DNA from: Aquamicrobium defluvii
GTDB taxonomy: Bacteria; Pseudomonadota; Alphaproteobacteria; Rhizobiales; Rhizobiaceae
Assembly: GCF_004363725.1 (NCBI RefSeq)
Contig: NZ_SNZF01000026.1
Span: forward strand, 1-64,000
Direction of reading: 5' to 3'
DNA: 64,000 nucleotides
The notes beneath the pieces were generated by a model. The model had not been told where the DNA came from and did no database searches. It was given only the letters and a program-made list of their open reading frames with translations. Within the stretch, counting starts at the first letter, position 1. Every line of letters begins with the position of its first letter. This document shows, in pieces, positions 1 to 7,486 of this stretch. Position numbers and translations under genes: made by a program.

Positions 1-92
1 CCAGAACTCTCCTGCCATGATCCAAACTCCAGCGTTTTCCAGCTTGAATCATGAAAGCTTAAACCAATCAACATCCTGATTGGGTTTCGTGC

Positions 93-224
93 CTAGAGGC
101 TTTCATCGACCCGGACCGACAGGATGCGCGGATCGGTGAGAACCTGATGCCGCTCGACATTGCGAAAACGTTCCGTCCCCGGCATCTGGCCGACGATCGC
201 CATATGGGGCCTGCTCGTGCGTCA
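93..224 (-). pseudogene. SulP-family permease remnant (STAS-domain start)
   Basis: Read on the minus strand directly after the stop of the MFS remnant and in the same frame, this stretch encodes RTSRPHMAIVGQMPGTERF, then RNVERH, and ends with LRVDESL-like residues (SVRVDESL) and a TAG. The RPH-A-VG--PGTE-FRN-ER pattern is the linker and start of the STAS domain of SulP sulfate/anion permeases. Only about 42 residues remain. All membrane segments and most of the STAS domain are missing, so no function is expected. It looks like the far end of a deletion that removed everything between an MFS gene and a SulP gene. Recognition is by motif only. Confidence 0.6.
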
Positions 225-990
225 GAGGGGGAGGAGGGTATCCCCACCGACGGTAAACCCGCAGCCGACCATGGCAATAGGCGCGGCGGTCATGACGAAG
301 CTCATCGACCCGTAGGAGACCATTCCTGCCGCCACCGCGAGCGCAAAGCGCGGCGTGAGAAGAATCTCCCGAAGGGGACCGCCATCGCCTGTCGACGTCC
401 TGGCCTGTGCGATCTTCGGGGTGCGCAGCATTGCCAGCACGGGAAGCGCCAGCAGCGCCAAAGCCGCCTGGCTGAGAAAACTGCCCGCGAAGAGCGCAGC
501 CGGCAGCGCGTCGCGCGTCCAGATGACCGGCTGCGGCCCGATGACGGCGGCGATCAGACCGCCGATCATCACAAGCGAGATCGCCCTGGCCTTGAAACTG
601 TCGGAGGCCGCGTCCGTCGCGGCGAAACGATAGCTCTGGACATAGGCGCCATAGAAACCGGCGAGAAAAGTGCCGAGGCAGAAAATCACGAATGCCGCAG
701 CGATGACGCCCAGCGTCGCAACGAGACCCGAGATGATACCGATCCCCGCGCCGAACAGATATCCGGTCCGGCGTCCGAAATGACGCGTGACAATCGCGGC
801 CGGGATCGTTCCGAGCGCAAGCCCGAGATTGTAGAGGCTGACCGGCAAGGTCACGAGCGCGGGATTCGGCGACAACGCCTGACCGACGATGCCGCCAAGC
901 GAAATGATGATCGGCGGGCTGGCCGCCCCCCAATGCCTGTGCGACTGTCAGGATGAATACGTTCCTGCGTGCAAGCGCATCCACCGGCAT
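225..990 (-). pseudogene. Major facilitator superfamily transporter, frameshifted and truncated
   Basis: The reading frame opens with MPVDALARRNVFILTVAQAL about 12 bases after the bigR stop, so the two were probably co-transcribed. It breaks at a run of six C (plus strand 926-931). Removing one base restores ASPPIIISLGGIVGQALSPN and joins it to the long frame with MFS features (NLGLALGTIPAAIVTRHFGRR, the loop 2-3 type signature). The protein then stops after about 250 residues where roughly 400 are usual, and the next in-frame sequence is a SulP fragment. It is probably dead: one homopolymer frameshift plus loss of the last third. A sequencing error could explain the frameshift but not the truncation. 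Confidence 0.7.
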
Positions 991-1002
991 CGATATCCCC
1001 TG

Positions 1003-1386
1003 TCAGTTGTGATCCGCCTTGGGCCGCCTGGTGATCCGGTTCCGCGCGAATGGCGCATCAGAGGCTGCCGCTTTCCTTGCCACGCGTGGTTCGCAGAAAG
1101 ACTTGTACAGACTGGACAGCACATTGCGCGCCGCTTCGCTCTCGATCCGGTACCAGATCGTCTGGCCGTCCCGGCGGGCGGCAATCAGCCGGTCGCGGCG
1201 CAGCAGAGCCAGATGCTGGGAGACAGTCGAATCGCGGATGCCAAGATATTCCGCAAGCTGCCCGACCGACTTCTCGCCGTCGATGAGCTGGCACAGGATG
1301 AGGAGGCGGTGCCGGTTGGCGAGCGCCTTCAGCAGTTCGCTGGCATCGTCGGCAGCCGCTTCAATGGCTTCAAGATCAATTTTCAT
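1003..1386 (-). CDS. bigR: ArsR-family repressor, BigR/SqrR-type persulfide sensor
   Basis: A 127-residue winged-helix protein of the ArsR/SmtB family. The recognition region is IRDSTVSQHLALLRRDRLI (about residues 50-68). It lacks the CVC metal site of ArsR but has two cysteines, C32 (in LLILCQL) and C98 (in SFCEP). Their 66-residue spacing matches the C42/C108 pair by which BigR/SqrR forms a (poly)sulfide-linked disulfide and leaves DNA. It is divergent from trxC and a sulfide:quinone oxidoreductase, so a role as reactive-sulfur-sensing repressor of both sides follows from family and context. The C-terminal tail after C98 is basic and possibly disordered. Confidence 0.8.
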   Translation of the reverse strand: MKIDLEAIEAAADDASELLKALANRHRLLILCQLIDGEKSVGQLAEYLGIRDSTVSQHLALLRRDRLIAARRDGQTIWYRIESEAARNVLSSLYKSFCEPRVARKAAASDAPFARNRITRRPKADHN

Positions 1387-1393
1387 TGTTGCG

Positions 1394-1424
1394 AATCTAC
1401 GATAATTTGAATATATATGTCAAC
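1394..1424. promoter_or_regulatory. Divergent bigR/trxC promoter with AT-rich palindrome
   Basis: The intergenic region has an AT-rich inverted repeat TTGA-N9-TCAA (1407-1423), unlike the surrounding GC-rich DNA. BigR operators are AT-rich imperfect palindromes, so this is the likely operator. On the minus strand TTGACA (1419-1424) is followed 18 bp later by TAGATT (1394-1399), a plausible promoter for bigR. Its predicted start site lies almost at the ATG, so the message could be leaderless. A bound repressor would cover both promoters. Confidence 0.5.
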
Positions 1425-1479
1425 GACAAATGTCCGCGCCGGCGACACTCGCCGTCACGATGTTGCGGAGATCAGGACC

Positions 1480-1929
1480 ATGAAAGCCGGTGACCATAAC
1501 GTCGTCTGTCCTCACTGCGCGGCAGTGAACCGGATTGCTGCCGGGCGCGACGCCCGGCCTGCCCGCTGCGGATCGTGCAAGCAGAAGCTTTTCGAGGGCC
1601 ATCCCGTCGATGTGGATGGGCATATGTACGATCGCCAGGTGACACGAAACGACATCCCCGTTCTCGTCGATGTCTGGGCGCCGTGGTGCGGGCCCTGCCG
1701 GATGATGGCGCCAGCCTTTGCCCAGGCGAGCGCAGAACTTGAACCCCATGTCCGCCTGATCAAGCTCAACTCCGACAGTGAGCCGGAGGTCGCGGGACGA
1801 CTCGGCATCCGCGGCATCCCGACCATGATCCTGTTCCGGGGCGGCAAGGAGCTTGCACGAACGTCCGGCGCCATGACGGCCAGGCAGATTTTTGACTGGA
1901 CGCAAAGACATCTGGGCACCGTGGCCTAG
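1480..1929 (+). CDS. trxC: Thioredoxin 2 (TrxC) with N-terminal zinc ribbon
   Basis: Cytoplasmic disulfide reductase. The N-terminus carries the two CxxC pairs of the TrxC zinc ribbon (C10/C13 and C30/C33). The thioredoxin fold follows with the active site WAPWCGPC (C70/C73) and the conserved cis-proline region GIRGIPTMILF. Length (149 residues) is normal. An upstream in-frame ATG at 1417 exists, but the zinc ribbon normally starts about ten residues after the initiator and GGAG sits upstream of 1480, so 1480 is preferred. It is the first gene after the BigR operator. A thioredoxin here would reduce protein persulfides or recycle the sulfur acceptor of the next enzyme. Confidence 0.88.
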   Translation: MKAGDHNVVCPHCAAVNRIAAGRDARPARCGSCKQKLFEGHPVDVDGHMYDRQVTRNDIPVLVDVWAPWCGPCRMMAPAFAQASAELEPHVRLIKLNSDSEPEVAGRLGIRGIPTMILFRGGKELARTSGAMTARQIFDWTQRHLGTVA

Positions 1930-1998
1930 AAAGGGAGCAAAATCCACCATCGGCACGACGCGCAAAAGAACGCAATGGCCTTTGAACCGAGGTGTATG

Positions 1999-3294
1999 AT
2001 GAACAGACGAGAACTACTTCTTGGCGCCGGTGCCGCTGGTGCGCTCAGCGCGCTCGGAGCGTCTTCAACCCGTGCCCAGGTGTCGTCGGCGCGCGCCCGC
2101 ATCGTCATTGCCGGCGCGGGTGCGGCCGGCCTTTCACTAGCGTCCAGATTGTCGCGACAGATGGAAAACGCGACCATCACAATCATCGACGCCAAGCGCG
2201 CACATCATTTCCAGCCGGGCTACACCCTGATCGGGGCAGGTCTCTGGCAACCGTCGGACGTGACCTTCCGGAACGCCGATTTCATCCCCTCCGGCGTCGA
2301 ATGGATCGAGGAAAGCGTGACGGAGTTCGATCCCGACGCCAACCGCGTTGCGACCGCATCGGGTCGCGTTGTGGATTACGATTTCCTGTTTGCGGCAACC
2401 GGCCTTGTGCTGGATTATCGCCGCATCGACGGTATGGACGAGTCGCTGATCGGGAAAGACGGCATTGCGTCGATCTATGCAGGGCCCGATGCGGCCGCCG
2501 CCTCGTTCCGGGAAATCGAAAGCTTCGTCGACAAGGGCGGCGTCGGCCTGTTCGGCCGTCCATCTTCGGAGATGAAATGCGCCGGCGCGCCGCTCAAGAT
2601 CACCTTCATCGCAGACGACAGGGCGCGTCGCAAGGGGCGGCGCGGCAATGTGGAGTTGATCTACAACGCACATGCCGGCACGGTGTTCGCAGTTCCACCG
2701 GTCAACGACAAGGTCAGGGAGATGTTTGCCGCACGCGACGTCGCAGTGAACTACAACCATGTTCTGACAGCGATCGATCCCGGCGCGAAGAAGGCGACCT
2801 ACCGGACCGAGAGCGGTGATGTCACCCTCGACTATGACTTCATCCACGTGGTTCCACCCATGCGCGCCCCTGACGCCATCATCAACAGCCCCTTGCCCTG
2901 GCAGGAGGGTGCGCTTGCCGCGGATGGCTGGATCGAGGCAGACAAGACGACGCTTCGCCACCCGCGCTTTGCCAATGTCTTCGCTGTTGGAGACGTCGCC
3001 GGGGTTCCCCGTGGCAAGACGGCAGCCAGCGTCAAATGGCAGGTGCCTGTGGTCGTGGACAATCTGGTTGCCGAAACGGCCGGCCGCGAGCCGACCGCAA
3101 CCTATAACGGCTACACATCCTGCCCGATGGTCACCGCATACGGCAAGGCGATGCTGATCGAGTTCGACTATGACGGCACCCTTATCCCCTCATTCCCCTT
3201 CATCGATCCGCTCGGGGAACGCTGGATCTCGTGGTTGATCGAGGAGAAGGGGCTCAAGGGAGCCTACCGCGCCATGCTGCGCGGACGCGCGTGA
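1999..3294 (+). CDS. sqr: Sulfide:quinone oxidoreductase-like flavoprotein with Tat signal
   Basis: An FAD enzyme of the SQR/flavocytochrome c branch that oxidises sulfide and passes electrons to quinone. It has the Rossmann motif IVIAGAGAAGLSLASRL, the second dinucleotide-fold region, GVGLFGRPSSEMKCAGAP with C194, NVFAVGDVAGVPRGKTAAS for FAD, and YNGYTSCPM with C375. The two cysteines fit a type II-like SQR. The N-terminus MNRRELLLGAGAAGALSALG resembles a twin-arginine signal, which would place it on the periplasmic side; most SQRs lack this. ATG 1996 and an upstream 1975 are alternatives; GAGGTG at 1989-1994 best serves 1999. It lies 69 bases after trxC in the BigR-facing operon. Confidence 0.8.
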   Translation: MNRRELLLGAGAAGALSALGASSTRAQVSSARARIVIAGAGAAGLSLASRLSRQMENATITIIDAKRAHHFQPGYTLIGAGLWQPSDVTFRNADFIPSGVEWIEESVTEFDPDANRVATASGRVVDYDFLFAATGLVLDYRRIDGMDESLIGKDGIASIYAGPDAAAASFREIESFVDKGGVGLFGRPSSEMKCAGAPLKITFIADDRARRKGRRGNVELIYNAHAGTVFAVPPVNDKVREMFAARDVAVNYNHVLTAIDPGAKKATYRTESGDVTLDYDFIHVVPPMRAPDAIINSPLPWQEGALAADGWIEADKTTLRHPRFANVFAVGDVAGVPRGKTAASVKWQVPVVVDNLVAETAGREPTATYNGYTSCPMVTAYGKAMLIEFDYDGTLIPSFPFIDPLGERWISWLIEEKGLKGAYRAMLRGRA

Positions 3295-3307
3295 GGAGCA
3301 AGGACAA

Positions 3308-3685
3308 ATGGCTGACTTCGATCCTGTGACGCTTTATTTCATTCTCTATGAAAGCCTGGGCGCCTGGCTCTTCGCCCTCGCCGGTGCGGCATTTCTCCTG
3401 CTTGTCGGCGTGATCGTGACGGCTCTGCGCCTGCGCCGTGCGGATCGTCCGGCCAGAAAGCCGGTCATGGCGGCGATCGCGGCAACGGTCCTTGCGACGG
3501 CCGTATTCTTCTTCATGGTTCCTGGCTGGACGCTCGCCGGCATCGATGCGTTGAGCGGCGCGGTCGACATTCTGTTCGCCACTCTGCTTGCCCTCGTGCC
3601 GGGTATTGCGGCCGGGGCAATCGTGTTCATGCTCGCGGCGGGCCGTTGTGCGGCGAGGAGCGTGAGACACCCGGTCGCGACCTGA
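3308..3685 (+). CDS. Small inner-membrane protein, unknown function
   Basis: A 125-residue protein with three or four predicted membrane helices: LGAWLFALAGAAFLLLVGVI, then MAAIAATVLATAVFFFMV, then ILFATLLALVPGIAAGAIVF. It starts 13 bases after the sqr stop behind GAGGAG, so it is translated with sqr. The opening DPVTLYFILYESLGAWLFAL resembles small uncharacterised membrane proteins found beside sulfide-oxidation genes (possibly DUF5368), but I am not certain of the family. By context it could be a membrane partner of the flavoprotein or a sulfur-handling protein; this is inference. Confidence 0.65.
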   Translation: MADFDPVTLYFILYESLGAWLFALAGAAFLLLVGVIVTALRLRRADRPARKPVMAAIAATVLATAVFFFMVPGWTLAGIDALSGAVDILFATLLALVPGIAAGAIVFMLAAGRCAARSVRHPVAT

Positions 3686-3740
3686 CGAAACCTCCACCGC
3701 GCCAAAACGCGGGCCGGGGCGACAGGAAAGATCGACGCAC

Positions 3741-3781
3741 CGGGGTGCGGCAGGTCATCCCCTCCGACCTGCGGCACCCCG
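3741..3781. terminator. Strong GC-rich hairpin after the sqr operon
   Basis: Arms of 16 bases (3741-3756 and 3766-3781) pair with one mismatch around a 9-base loop. No T tract follows, so it may be a Rho-assisted terminator or an mRNA-stabilising hairpin between the sqr operon and the downstream metal ATPase gene. Confidence 0.5.
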
Positions 3782-3865
3782 ATTGCTAAAGGCTGGCGAC
3801 GGGACCCGACAGATGATGCCGCGAACTCCCGAACCACCTTTACGACGACCCGGAGAATCTTCCTG

Positions 3866-5692
3866 ATGGGGATACAGATGCCGTCAGCGCGCACTTTTCT
3901 TCTTGCGATCGCTGCTGGCGGTCTGGCCGTTGGAACACTCGCCTGGATCGCCGGTGAAGCATGGTCCGGATGGGCATGGTCGGCGGGAACGGCGATCGTG
4001 CTGACCGGGCTGATCGTGGAAATCGTCACCAGCCTGCGCCGTGGCGAAGTCGGTCTGGATATTGTCGCGGCCCTGTCCATGTCGGCCGCACTCGCCTTCG
4101 GCGAACTGCTGGCAGGCAATATCGTCGCGCTGATGTATGCCGGTGGACAGTTTCTGGAGGGTTATGCCGCGGGACGCGCCCGCCGCGAAATGTCGGCCTT
4201 GCTCGGCCGCGTCGCACGTGAAGCCAGCCGCTATGTGGATGGCAGGCTGGAGATCGTGCCGATCGACACTATCCTGCCAGGAGACCGCATCCTCGTACGT
4301 CAAGGCGAAGTCGTGCCGGTCGACGGAACCCTGCTTTCCGATACGGCCATCCTCGACCGGTCCGCACTGACCGGAGAAAGCCTTCCTGCCCGGCTCCAGG
4401 AGGGTGACGAGGTGTTGAGTGGCGCGACAAATGCCGGCGCACCGTTCGATTTGCACGCCGTCCGTCCGGCGGCAGAAAGTACCTACGCCAACATCGTCCG
4501 GCTGGTCCGGCAGGCACAGGAACGGAAGGCGCCGATCGTACGCATCGCCGACCGCTATGCCATCTGGTTCTTGCTCCTGACCGTTCTGATCGCGGGCGCG
4601 GCCTGGTGGGCGACAGGCGACAGGATCCGCGCACTGGCCGTGCTCGTGGTGGCCACGCCCTGCCCGCTGATCCTCGCCTTGCCCGTCGCCATCATCGCCG
4701 GCATGTCGCGTATGGCCAGGGAAGGCGTCCTCATCAAGGATGGCGGCGCACTCGAAACCCTGGCGAAGGTGAAAACGGCGATCCTCGACAAGACAGGCAC
4801 ACTTACCTTCGGCGAAGCACGCATCATCACCATGAGAACAGTGGAAAGCCGGGATGCCAACGAAATGCTGCGTCTGGCAGCGTCGCTGGATCAGGCGTCC
4901 GGCCATGTGATAGCGCAGGCACTCGTGAAGGAAGCGCATCACAGGCACCTCCCCTTGTCACCGCCTTCCGGGGTGCGCGAAATCGGGGGAACCGGGATTC
5001 ACGGTCGCGTCGAGGGTCGCGACATTGCGGTCGGCGGCAGTCGATTTATCCGTGAACTCGTCAGGGATCGCGATCCCTATGCGTTGCGCGCGGATCTTCC
5101 TGAGGGAAGCGTGGTCGTTGCGGTCGCGGTGGATGGGGCGCTTGCCGGCATCATCGTCCTTGCCGACGACCTCAGACCGGATGCGGCTGCCATGCTGGAG
5201 GCACTCACGGAATCGGGGATCGACAGGATTGTGATCGCTTCCGGTGACCGTCAGGATGTCGTGGATGCCGTTGCCGGCCAGCTTTCGGTCGCGCCGGCCT
5301 ACGGAGAGCTGACGCCGGAGGAAAAAGTCGAAGTCGTGGCGCAGGAGGCAGCACGCGCGCCGGTCCTCATGGTGGGCGATGGCGTCAATGACGCCCCGGC
5401 GCTCGCCAGCGCCGCAGTTGGTGTTGCCATGGGAGCCCGCGGCTCGGCGGCTTCCGCCGAAAGCGCCGACGTCGTACTGCTGGTCGACCGCATCGACAGG
5501 CTGGCGGTCGCGGTGCGTGCCGCCCGGCGAACACGCCGCATCGCTCTCGAGAGCGTCCTGGCGGGTCTGGGCTTATCGGTCGTTGCAATGGTCTTCGCCG
5601 CGTTCGGCTACCTTCCTCCGGTCGCCGGAGCTTTTTTGCAGGAGGCTATCGACGTCGCAGTCATCGTGAATGCACTGCGCGCGTTGCGATGA
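3866..5692 (+). CDS. P1B-type heavy-metal-translocating ATPase with TPC motif
   Basis: A 608-residue metal pump with all core P-type motifs: the TGES actuator loop (ALTGESLPARL), the membrane motif ATPCPLILAL with C266, the phosphorylation site DKTGTLTFGE (D308), and MVGDGVNDAPALASA. It has no N-terminal metal-binding HMA domain. The usual HP locus reads SGHVIAQAL. The ion-site motif is TPC rather than the CPC of Cu+/Zn2+ pumps or the SPC of cobalt pumps. TPC(P) is typical of the P1B-5 group, whose studied member Nia of Sinorhizobium exports Ni and Fe, but the C-terminal hemerythrin domain of that protein is absent here. Metal specificity is therefore open. It follows the sulfide operon in the same direction. 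Confidence 0.85.
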   Translation: MGIQMPSARTFLLAIAAGGLAVGTLAWIAGEAWSGWAWSAGTAIVLTGLIVEIVTSLRRGEVGLDIVAALSMSAALAFGELLAGNIVALMYAGGQFLEGYAAGRARREMSALLGRVAREASRYVDGRLEIVPIDTILPGDRILVRQGEVVPVDGTLLSDTAILDRSALTGESLPARLQEGDEVLSGATNAGAPFDLHAVRPAAESTYANIVRLVRQAQERKAPIVRIADRYAIWFLLLTVLIAGAAWWATGDRIRALAVLVVATPCPLILALPVAIIAGMSRMAREGVLIKDGGALETLAKVKTAILDKTGTLTFGEARIITMRTVESRDANEMLRLAASLDQASGHVIAQALVKEAHHRHLPLSPPSGVREIGGTGIHGRVEGRDIAVGGSRFIRELVRDRDPYALRADLPEGSVVVAVAVDGALAGIIVLADDLRPDAAAMLEALTESGIDRIVIASGDRQDVVDAVAGQLSVAPAYGELTPEEKVEVVAQEAARAPVLMVGDGVNDAPALASAAVGVAMGARGSAASAESADVVLLVDRIDRLAVAVRAARRTRRIALESVLAGLGLSVVAMVFAAFGYLPPVAGAFLQEAIDVAVIVNALRALR

Positions 5693-5875
5693 GGCTTGCT
5701 GTTTTCGACACTCATCAATGTCGTCCTGGCCGGCGTCATGAAGTGGATGAAGCGATTGTTTTGAGCTCCCACAGGCGCCGGAATTCAGGCAGGATCCAGT
5801 TTCCCGCATTTGCTTCACAGCTGTTCGATCCGCGGTTGATGGTGCACTCCTCTCTTTGGAATGGAAGGAGGGCCC

Positions 5876-6215
5876 GTGGGACAAGCTCGTCACGGAAGCG
5901 CCACGACGACACACGCCGTCAGAGCTGCAACAACGCGATCCCAGGCTTCGCTCGCGTAGCTGAGCCGCGAACTGGGCATCAACCCGAAAACGGTGGCGAA
6001 GTGGCGGAAACGTCCGACGCCCGAGGACATGAAGATAGGGCCGACGGAAAAACGGCATGGGAATTGCTCGAACACATTCTGGCGGCCATTCCCTGCAGAT
6101 CCACGCGATCCCGACCGGTAATGGCATCCCGTTCGCGGAGCGTCCCGGAACCGCAGCACCATCTGCTCCACAGACATGCGCTCCGCATGAATGCGATGTT
6201 CGGCCTTGTGAAACC
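5876..6215 (+). pseudogene. IS481-family transposase, decayed remnant
   Basis: From GTG 5876 the frame reads GQARHGSATTTHAVRAA, RSQASLA, stop (TAG 5959-5961), then LSRELGINPKTVAKWRKRPT. This is the N-terminal helix-turn-helix of IS481 transposases. At about 6050 it jumps, in other frames, to WELLEHILAAIPC and IHAIPTGNGIPFAERP, which correspond to the DDE region (LI-AVPY-IHT-LTDNG-QF). More than 100 residues are missing between, and no terminal inverted repeats could be recognised. It is a dead insertion sequence. The rest of the 645-base interval 5693-6337 holds no gene I can support. Confidence 0.65.
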
Positions 6216-6337
6216 CGGTACGGCACCGACCGCCGCTTGCAGCCATCAGTGCGGACAGATCCTTGAGACCCTCAGGGGAAACACCGCCAGGCTCTGCAAA
6301 TTGCAGATCGGTCCGCTCAAGTGGCATCGCCGGTTCT

Positions 6338-7486
6338 TCATATCTCGCTTTCGGCCAGAATGCTGCTTTTTGCGCCGGTGAAACGCCGGGGACTGAGTGC
6401 GGAGATGTCCGTTTCGGAGAATCCGCGCGCAATCAGTTCGCTCAGGACGGCACCGACAGCGGGCGCCATCTGGAAGCCGTGGCCGGAGAATCCGAAGGCG
6501 TGATAAAGATTGGCGCGGCGCGGCGACGGGCCGAGGATCGGCAGGCCGTCTTCACAATGGCCTTCCACACCGGTCCATGAGCGAATGACCGCGATGTCCC
6601 TGAGCGACGGGACCAGGTCGCCTGCCAAACCCACCGTTTCGGCAAAGACGCGATCGCTTGGACTGCTGCGATGGCAGTTCGGGTCCAGAATGCCGCGCCC
6701 GCCGCCGAAGATCACATTGCCACGCGGAATCTGGCGCAGATAGAGACCTCCCGTCACCATGCCCAGCACGGCATCTATGATGTAGGGAACCGGCTCGCTG
6801 ACGAACATTTGCGGCGCAACCGCTTCCACGGGGGCTTCGTCGCCATAATACCGGGCGAAATGGCGCCCCCACGCGCCTGCCGCATTTACCAGCACCGCAG
6901 CGCGTATGCGCCTGCGGGAATGCAGCGTCACTTCGAATTCGTCGCGCGCATCTTCAACGGTAGTGGCACCATCCCCCTGAATGACAACGGCCCCTTCCGC
7001 TCCCGCCCGCAGCGCGAAAGCGGGCGCGGCGAGCCGTGGATTGGCGTGGCCGTCGCCCGGACAGAAAGACGCACCGAAGCTGCTGGTGTTCAGCCAGGGG
7101 AAATTCGCGCGCAATGAAGTGCGATCATGCAGCACGACGGGAATGCCATGCTCCGCACCGAAGCTGCTCCATTGTTCGAGAACGGCCATCTCGGCTTCAC
7201 TGCGGGCAATCTTGAGATGGCCGGTCGGCATGAATTCACAGTCATTGCCGACCAGCGTGCCCATATTGCGCCATATATCGAACGCGCGCGTCGAAAGCGG
7301 CAGTTCGAGCACGTTGCGCCCATGACGGCGCACACCGCCGAAATTCGCGCCGCTGGCATGAGCGCCGATCCTGTCACGCTCGACAAGGACCACGGATTTG
7401 CCGGCCCGCACCAGATGAAGAGCGGTGGAACAGCCGACAAGTCCGCCGCCAATAATGCAGACATCGCATTGCATGATGTCGCTCAC
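6338..7486 (-). CDS. FAD-dependent D-amino-acid/opine oxidase subunit (HcnC/OoxB-like)
   Basis: A 382-residue DAO-family flavoprotein: CDVCIIGGGLVGCSTALHLV at the N-terminus binds FAD, IGAHASGANFGGVRRHGRN is the typical second segment, and GLPILGPSPRRANLYHAFGFSGHGF is the C-terminal FAD/substrate signature. Such subunits oxidise the C-N bond of glycine, D-amino acids, hydroxyproline or opines. The start overlaps the stop of the preceding gene by 4 bases (ATGA), as in hcnABC and opine-oxidase operons. It is probably the catalytic subunit of a membrane-linked dehydrogenase formed with the next two proteins. Substrate is unknown. Confidence 0.82.
   Translation of the reverse strand: MSDIMQCDVCIIGGGLVGCSTALHLVRAGKSVVLVERDRIGAHASGANFGGVRRHGRNVLELPLSTRAFDIWRNMGTLVGNDCEFMPTGHLKIARSEAEMAVLEQWSSFGAEHGIPVVLHDRTSLRANFPWLNTSSFGASFCPGDGHANPRLAAPAFALRAGAEGAVVIQGDGATTVEDARDEFEVTLHSRRRIRAAVLVNAAGAWGRHFARYYGDEAPVEAVAPQMFVSEPVPYIIDAVLGMVTGGLYLRQIPRGNVIFGGGRGILDPNCHRSSPSDRVFAETVGLAGDLVPSLRDIAVIRSWTGVEGHCEDGLPILGPSPRRANLYHAFGFSGHGFQMAPAVGAVLSELIARGFSETDISALSPRRFTGAKSSILAESEI

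Noticed and set aside
3866..5692. P1B ATPase considered as the missing CcoI copper pump for the cbb3 oxidase
   Set aside because: It lacks the N-terminal metal-binding domain and the CPC motif of CcoI, and it is more than 30 kb from the cco operon beside sulfide genes.
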